A stretch of DNA of 11,316 nucleotides from Bacteroidia bacterium (GTDB lineage Bacteria; Bacteroidota; Bacteroidia; Flavobacteriales; Flavobacteriaceae), in contig JAUIAA010000034.1 of NCBI GenBank assembly GCA_030425715.1, positions 1 through 11,316 on the forward strand, written 5' to 3'. Numbering within the stretch: position 1 is the stretch's first letter; each line of letters begins with the position of its first letter. This document shows positions 7,156-11,316 of the stretch, one piece after another. The notes beneath the pieces were generated by a model. The model was not told the origin of the DNA. It was given only the letters and a program-made list of their open reading frames with translations, and did not search any database. Both the position numbers and the translations under genes were made by a program.

Positions 7156-9963
7156 TTATTTCAATTTCTTTTTAACCGAAACTTCTTGGTAAGCTTCAAT
7201 CACATCGCCAACTTGTATGTCGTTGTAATTTTTAACCTGCATACCACAATCATATCCTTTAGAAACTTCTTTGGCATCGTCTTTAAATCGTTTTAACGAA
7301 GCTAATTCTCCTGTATAAATAACTACATTGTCGCGTAGCAATCTAATTTTAGAATTTCTAAATATCTTACCATCTAACACCATACAACCTGCAATGGTTC
7401 CTACTTTAGAAATCTTATAGGTTTCTCTAATCTCTGCATTACCTGTAATCTCTTCTACAATTTCTGGAGATAACATTCCTTCCATTGCATCTTTAACATC
7501 ATTAATTACGTTGTAAATAATAGAATAATTTCTAATATCTACCTCTTCTTTTTCTGCTACCTGACGAGCACTACCTGAAGGACGTACATTAAATCCGATA
7601 ATAATCGCATCAGAAGCCGAAGCTAACAATACATCCGATTCGGTAATGGCACCAACTCCTTTGTGTATGATATTTACTTGTATCTCTTCCGTAGAAAGTT
7701 TTTGTAAAGAATCTGTCAATGCTTCTACAGATCCATCCACATCTCCTTTTAAAATCAAGTTCAACTCTTTAAATCCACCTAAAGCAATACGTCTACCAAT
7801 TTCATCTAAAGTAATATGACGTTGCGTTCTTACCGACTGTTCACGACTTAATTGTGAACGTTTGGTAGCAATTTGTTTGGCCTCACGTTCATCTTCAAAA
7901 ATCTTGAATTTATCTCCTGCTTGTGGAGCGCCATCCAAACCTAAAATAGATACTGGTGTAGAAGGACCCGCCTCTAAAACGTTATTACCACGTTCATCGT
8001 GCATCGCTTTTACTTTACCTGTATGGTGACCTGCTAAAATATAATCCCCAATTTTTAAAGTTCCTGCTTCTACTAAAATAGTAGATACATAACCTTTACC
8101 TTTATCTAATAAAGCTTCAATTACCGAACCTGTAGCATTCTTTTTAGGATTTGCTTTTAATTCTAATAATTCTGCTTCTAGCAATATTTTTTCTAAAATT
8201 TCTTTTACTCCTGTACCTTTTAGCGCGGATACATCTTGCGATTGAATTTTACCACCCCAATCTTCTACTAATAAATTCATTTGCGCCAATTCTTCTTTTA
8301 CTCTGTCTGGATTGGCGTCTGGTTTATCAATCTTGTTAATTGCAAAGATAATAGGTACCCCTGCAGCCTGTGCATGGCTAATTGCTTCTTTGGTTTGTGG
8401 CATAATGGAATCATCAGCCGATATTACAATTACAGCAATATCAGTAACCTGTGTACCTCTGGCACGCATTGCAGTAAATGCTTCGTGACCTGGAGTATCT
8501 AAAAACGTAATTTTTTGTCCGTTATCTAACACTACAGAATAAGCACCTATATGTTGGGTAATTCCACCCGATTCACCTGCAATTACGTTGGTTTTTCTAA
8601 TATAATCTAGCAAAGAAGTTTTACCGTGATCTACGTGACCCATTACGGTAACAATTGGCGCTCTAGGTACTAAATCTTCTGGAGCGTCTTCTACTTCTAC
8701 CACATCTTCTTCCACTTCGGCATCTACAAACTCTACTTCATAGCCAAATTCTTCAGCAACTATGGTTAGTGTTTCTGCATCTAATCTTTGGTTCATAGAA
8801 ATCATCATCCCTAAAGACATACATGCCGAAATAACTTGGGTTACAGAAACATCCATCATGGTAGCCACCTCATTTGCGGTTACAAATTCTGTAACTTTAA
8901 TTAATTTGCTTTCTGCTTCTTGTTGTTCAAGATCTTTTTCCGTTTGTTGACGGTGTAAATCTCTTTTCTCTCTACGGTATTTTGCCCCTTTTCCTTTTTT
9001 AGATTTCCCTTGTAATTTTTCTAAGGTTTCTCTTACTTGTTTTTGTACTTCTTCTGCAGAAGGTTCTTCTTTAACCACAGGTTTTTTACCGCGTTGTGGT
9101 CCTCTTGCTCCACCTCTATCATTTCTAGATCTATTATCACCTGACCCTGCAGTTGGTTTAAAATCTGTTCGAGGTTTGTGAATTCTCTTGCGCTTTTTCT
9201 TCGCTCCAGCAGCATCTGTACTAGGTTTTTTCTCTTCAACCTTTTTCTTAGGCTTTTGAAATTGCGTTAAATCAATGGTTTGCCCAGTATTTTTTGGACC
9301 ACTTAATTTTTGGTATTCTGTTTTAATGGTTTCAGGCCCTGTAGATTTCTCTTCTTCTTTTTCTTCTTCTTTTACAGGAGTAGGAGCTTTTTCAATTTTT
9401 GGCTTCGCAGCTACCTCTTCTTTTTTTGCAACAGGTTTTTCCTTGTCTTTCTCCTTCTTTTGCTCTATTTCAATTTTACCAACTTTTTTAATTCCAGGAA
9501 GTTTTACTTCTCCTTTTATTAATTCTGGTTCAGTTGGTGCAGGTTTTTCTTCTTTTTTAGGAGCTGGAGTTTCTTCAACTTCCGACTCTGGCTTCTTAGG
9601 TGAATCTATATCAATCTGGCCTACTTTTTTAGGGCCACTTAATTTTTCTCCTTCAGGTTTAAATATCTCTTTTTTTCTTGCCTCTTCTTCTAGTCGTTTC
9701 TTTTCCGCTTCGCGTTCTAAGGCCAAACGAATTTCTTCTTTCTCTTTGCGCTTTTCTTCACCAATTTCTTTGGAAGCAACTTTTTTACTTTTATCTGTTT
9801 CGAATTCATCAGATAATATGGTATAAATTTCTTGAGGCACTTTGGTTGTAGGGCGCGCATCAATCTCTATTCCTTTTGAAGATAAAAACTCAACAGCTCT
9901 ATCTAAAGAAATATTAAATTCCCGTAAAACTTTATTAAATCGTTGTGGTTTGTATACAGCCAT
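7156..9963 (-). CDS. infB: Translation initiation factor IF-2
   Basis: A 935-residue GTPase that places initiator fMet-tRNA in the 30S P site and promotes 50S joining. Domains in order: a short N-terminal helical domain (1 to about 55, MAVYKPQRFNKVLREF), a long Lys/Glu/Pro-rich linker (about 56-350) ending in basic KKKRKR and RGG-like stretches, a second IF2_N helical domain (about 355-408), the G domain (about 434-600), beta-barrel domain II (about 610-690), domain III (about 715-825) and the fMet-tRNA-binding C-terminal domain (about 835-930). GTPase motifs are GHVDHGKTS (442-450), GGITQHIGAY (466-475), DTPGH (489-493), NKID (543-546) and SALKG (579-583). The linker carries three copies of a motif like KLSGPKKVGQIDI (108, 154, 219). 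It is the last gene of rimP-nusA-infB, 51 bp after nusA, and ends before a strong shared terminator. Confidence 0.98.
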   Translation of the reverse strand: MAVYKPQRFNKVLREFNISLDRAVEFLSSKGIEIDARPTTKVPQEIYTILSDEFETDKSKKVASKEIGEEKRKEKEEIRLALEREAEKKRLEEEARKKEIFKPEGEKLSGPKKVGQIDIDSPKKPESEVEETPAPKKEEKPAPTEPELIKGEVKLPGIKKVGKIEIEQKKEKDKEKPVAKKEEVAAKPKIEKAPTPVKEEEKEEEKSTGPETIKTEYQKLSGPKNTGQTIDLTQFQKPKKKVEEKKPSTDAAGAKKKRKRIHKPRTDFKPTAGSGDNRSRNDRGGARGPQRGKKPVVKEEPSAEEVQKQVRETLEKLQGKSKKGKGAKYRREKRDLHRQQTEKDLEQQEAESKLIKVTEFVTANEVATMMDVSVTQVISACMSLGMMISMNQRLDAETLTIVAEEFGYEVEFVDAEVEEDVVEVEDAPEDLVPRAPIVTVMGHVDHGKTSLLDYIRKTNVIAGESGGITQHIGAYSVVLDNGQKITFLDTPGHEAFTAMRARGTQVTDIAVIVISADDSIMPQTKEAISHAQAAGVPIIFAINKIDKPDANPDRVKEELAQMNLLVEDWGGKIQSQDVSALKGTGVKEILEKILLEAELLELKANPKKNATGSVIEALLDKGKGYVSTILVEAGTLKIGDYILAGHHTGKVKAMHDERGNNVLEAGPSTPVSILGLDGAPQAGDKFKIFEDEREAKQIATKRSQLSREQSVRTQRHITLDEIGRRIALGGFKELNLILKGDVDGSVEALTDSLQKLSTEEIQVNIIHKGVGAITESDVLLASASDAIIIGFNVRPSGSARQVAEKEEVDIRNYSIIYNVINDVKDAMEGMLSPEIVEEITGNAEIRETYKISKVGTIAGCMVLDGKIFRNSKIRLLRDNVVIYTGELASLKRFKDDAKEVSKGYDCGMQVKNYNDIQVGDVIEAYQEVSVKKKLK
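9268..9642 (-). repeat. Three degenerate 13-residue repeats inside the IF-2 linker
   Basis: Copies encode KLSGPKKVGQID (9607-9642), KLPGIKKVGKIEI (9466-9504) and KLSGPKNTGQTIDL (9268-9309). Each is preceded by a similar lead-in of the type E-x-IK-x-E. The outer two also share DNA on the plus strand (CCACTTAATTTTT). The spacing is about 46 and 65 residues, filled with Lys/Glu/Pro-rich sequence. Confidence 0.75.
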
Positions 9964-10014
9964 AAAATTATTTAATGTGAACCTCTAATTGTTTTAATTT
10001 ATACTTAATACCTA

Positions 10015-11259
10015 TTATGATTCGAATTCTTCTTTCAATATTCTTTGTACTTCAATAATGGTTTCTTCCTCTAAATCTGTTCTTTTAACTAAATCGCTAA
10101 CCTCTAAATCTAGTACACTTCTTGCAGAATCTAAACCAATATTTTTAAACTCTTCAATAATCCATTCTTCTATTTCATCAGAAAATTCAGTCAATTCAAC
10201 ATCATCTTCTACGCCTTCTCTTTGCACATCAATCTCGTAACCGGTTAACTGACTAGCCAAACGGATATTCACCCCACCTTTACCAATGGCTTTCGAAACC
10301 TCTTCTGGCTTTAAAAAAACATCTACTCTTGGTTTTTGATCTTCAACCGCTTCATGAATTTTAATAGAAACAACTTTAGCAGGACTTAATGCTCTTGCGA
10401 TAAAAATATTTTCGTTTTTGGTATAGTTTACCACATCAATATTTTCGTTTCCTAATTCGCGAACGATACCGTGAATTCTAGATCCTTTCATCCCTACACA
10501 GGCTCCAACTGGATCAATTCTATCATCGTAAGAATCTACCGCAACTTTTGCTTTCTCGCCAGGAATTCTTGCAACGCGCTCAATGGTAATTAAACCATCA
10601 AATACTTCTGGAATTTCTTGCTCGAACAATTTAACTAAAAATTCTGGAGAAGTTCTAGATAAAACTATCGATGGCTTATTTCCTTTTAGTTCAACCGATT
10701 TGATAATTCCTCTTACCGATTCTCCTTTACGGAAAAAATCAGAACGAATTTGCTCGCTTTTTGGCAATATCAATTCGTTACCATTATCATCTAATAAAAT
10801 AACTGCATTGTGGCGTACATGGTGTACTTCAGCACTATACAGCTCTCCTTCTAACTCTTTGTATTGTTTAAAGATGTTGGTATTGTCATGCTCGTGAATT
10901 TTAGAAATTAAGTTTTGGCGCAATGCTAAAATTGCTCTTCTACCAAGGTCTATCAATTTCACTTCTTCAGAAGCTTCTTCGCCAACCTCAAAATCTGGTT
11001 CTATTTTTCTCGCTTCTGTTAAAGAAATTTCTTCATTTTCATCTTCTACTTCGCCGTCTTCTACAACAATTCTATTCCTCCAAATCTCTAAATCGCCTTT
11101 ATCTGGGTTGATAATAATATCAAAATTATCATCCGACCCATATTTTCTTTTTAAAGCAGATCTAAACACCTCTTCTAAAATCGCCATTAGCGTTACTCTG
11201 TCAATACTTTTATCGTCTTTAAACTCTGAAAAAGACTCAATTAATGCGATATTTTCCAT
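10015..11259 (-). CDS. nusA: Transcription termination/antitermination factor NusA
   Basis: A 414-residue RNA-polymerase-binding elongation factor acting in pausing, intrinsic termination and rRNA antitermination. Domains: the N-terminal RNAP-binding domain (1 to about 130, starting MENIALIESFSEFKDDKSID), an S1 RNA-binding domain (about 136-202), KH1 with GMKG (256-259), KH2 with GKGG (326-329, AIGKGGVNIRLA), and an acidic helical C-terminal piece (about 352-414). E. coli NusA has about 495 residues with two C-terminal acidic repeats; here the tail has room for about one HhH-like repeat (GLDSARSVLDLEVSDLVKRT...), consistent with the shorter forms in many non-proteobacteria. An acidic insert (about 67-78 and 86-100) lies inside the N-terminal domain. 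The start ATG lies 10 bp after the rimP stop, and infB follows 51 bp downstream, so translation is probably coupled in one transcript. Confidence 0.97.
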   Translation of the reverse strand: MENIALIESFSEFKDDKSIDRVTLMAILEEVFRSALKRKYGSDDNFDIIINPDKGDLEIWRNRIVVEDGEVEDENEEISLTEARKIEPDFEVGEEASEEVKLIDLGRRAILALRQNLISKIHEHDNTNIFKQYKELEGELYSAEVHHVRHNAVILLDDNGNELILPKSEQIRSDFFRKGESVRGIIKSVELKGNKPSIVLSRTSPEFLVKLFEQEIPEVFDGLITIERVARIPGEKAKVAVDSYDDRIDPVGACVGMKGSRIHGIVRELGNENIDVVNYTKNENIFIARALSPAKVVSIKIHEAVEDQKPRVDVFLKPEEVSKAIGKGGVNIRLASQLTGYEIDVQREGVEDDVELTEFSDEIEEWIIEEFKNIGLDSARSVLDLEVSDLVKRTDLEEETIIEVQRILKEEFES

Positions 11260-11269
11260 TACATTTTTA

Positions 11270-11316
11270 TTAAAAAATAAGCTTCACTTTTACTTGTTTT
11301 ATATCTTCAAACGGTA
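11270..11316 (-). CDS. rimP: Ribosome maturation factor RimP, C-terminal end only (partial)
   Basis: Reading the minus strand from the right edge, the bases before nusA encode PFEDIKQVKVKLIF followed by TAA (stop at 11270-11272). This is the expected C-terminal strand of flavobacterial RimP, the 30S assembly factor. The rimP-nusA-infB order is strongly conserved in bacteria, and the stop is 10 bp before the nusA ATG. Only 14 full codons are visible and the rest lies outside the window, so the call rests on synteny plus this short tail. Confidence 0.82.
   Translation of the reverse strand, partial: PFEDIKQVKVKLIF

Noticed and set aside
9275..9826. A 183-codon plus-strand reading frame rich in Ser and Phe opposite the IF-2 linker
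   Set aside because: It is the antisense image of Lys/Glu/Pro-rich codons in infB, is low in complexity, and has no leader or promoter of its own.

Overview
The window looks like ordinary core chromosome of a flavobacterium (Bacteroidota, class Flavobacteriia). The DNA is AT-rich, start codons follow A/T-rich leaders rather than clear Shine-Dalgarno sites, and at least one clear promoter has the Bacteroidota form (TTG, about 19 nt, then TAnnTTTG). Signal peptides end in the typical 'FAQ' style, the tRNA gene does not encode CCA, and the IF-2, NusA and RimP sequences have a flavobacterial character. Genus cannot be settled by eye.

Left part (1-2226): a membrane glycosyltransferase of the ArnT/PMT type, cut by the left edge, runs rightward. 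It converges with a membrane-anchored protein-tyrosine/dual-specificity phosphatase on the minus strand, and the two genes overlap by 4 bp at their stop codons. Next (2227-2556) comes a 216-bp intergenic stretch with an A/T-rich inverted repeat, then a self-contained tRNA-Cys(GCA) unit with its own promoter and an intrinsic terminator.

Middle part (2617-7083, plus strand): three hydrolases follow one another. They are a metallo-beta-lactamase-fold hydrolase, a subtilisin-family (S8) lipoprotein protease with a large helical insert between its catalytic Asp and His, and a secreted M1-family zinc metallopeptidase. The first two are 26 bp apart and probably cotranscribed. A hairpin-T-tract terminator separates the second and third. 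The two peptidases are predicted to act in the cell envelope or periplasm, probably in protein turnover or nutrient peptide processing.

Right part (7101-11316, minus strand): the conserved rimP-nusA-infB operon for ribosome maturation, transcription elongation/antitermination and translation initiation. Only the last 14 codons of rimP are inside the window. A symmetrical GC-stem terminator at 7101-7130 serves both this operon and the convergent M1 gene.

I found no mobile element, CRISPR array, phage gene or defence system, and no convincing sign of a novel biological system. The points worth a second look are modest: the S8 insert, a phosphatase P-loop lacking the usual Ser/Thr after Arg, a thrice-repeated 13-residue motif in the IF-2 linker, the missing promoter space before the M1 gene, and the overlapping convergent stop codons.
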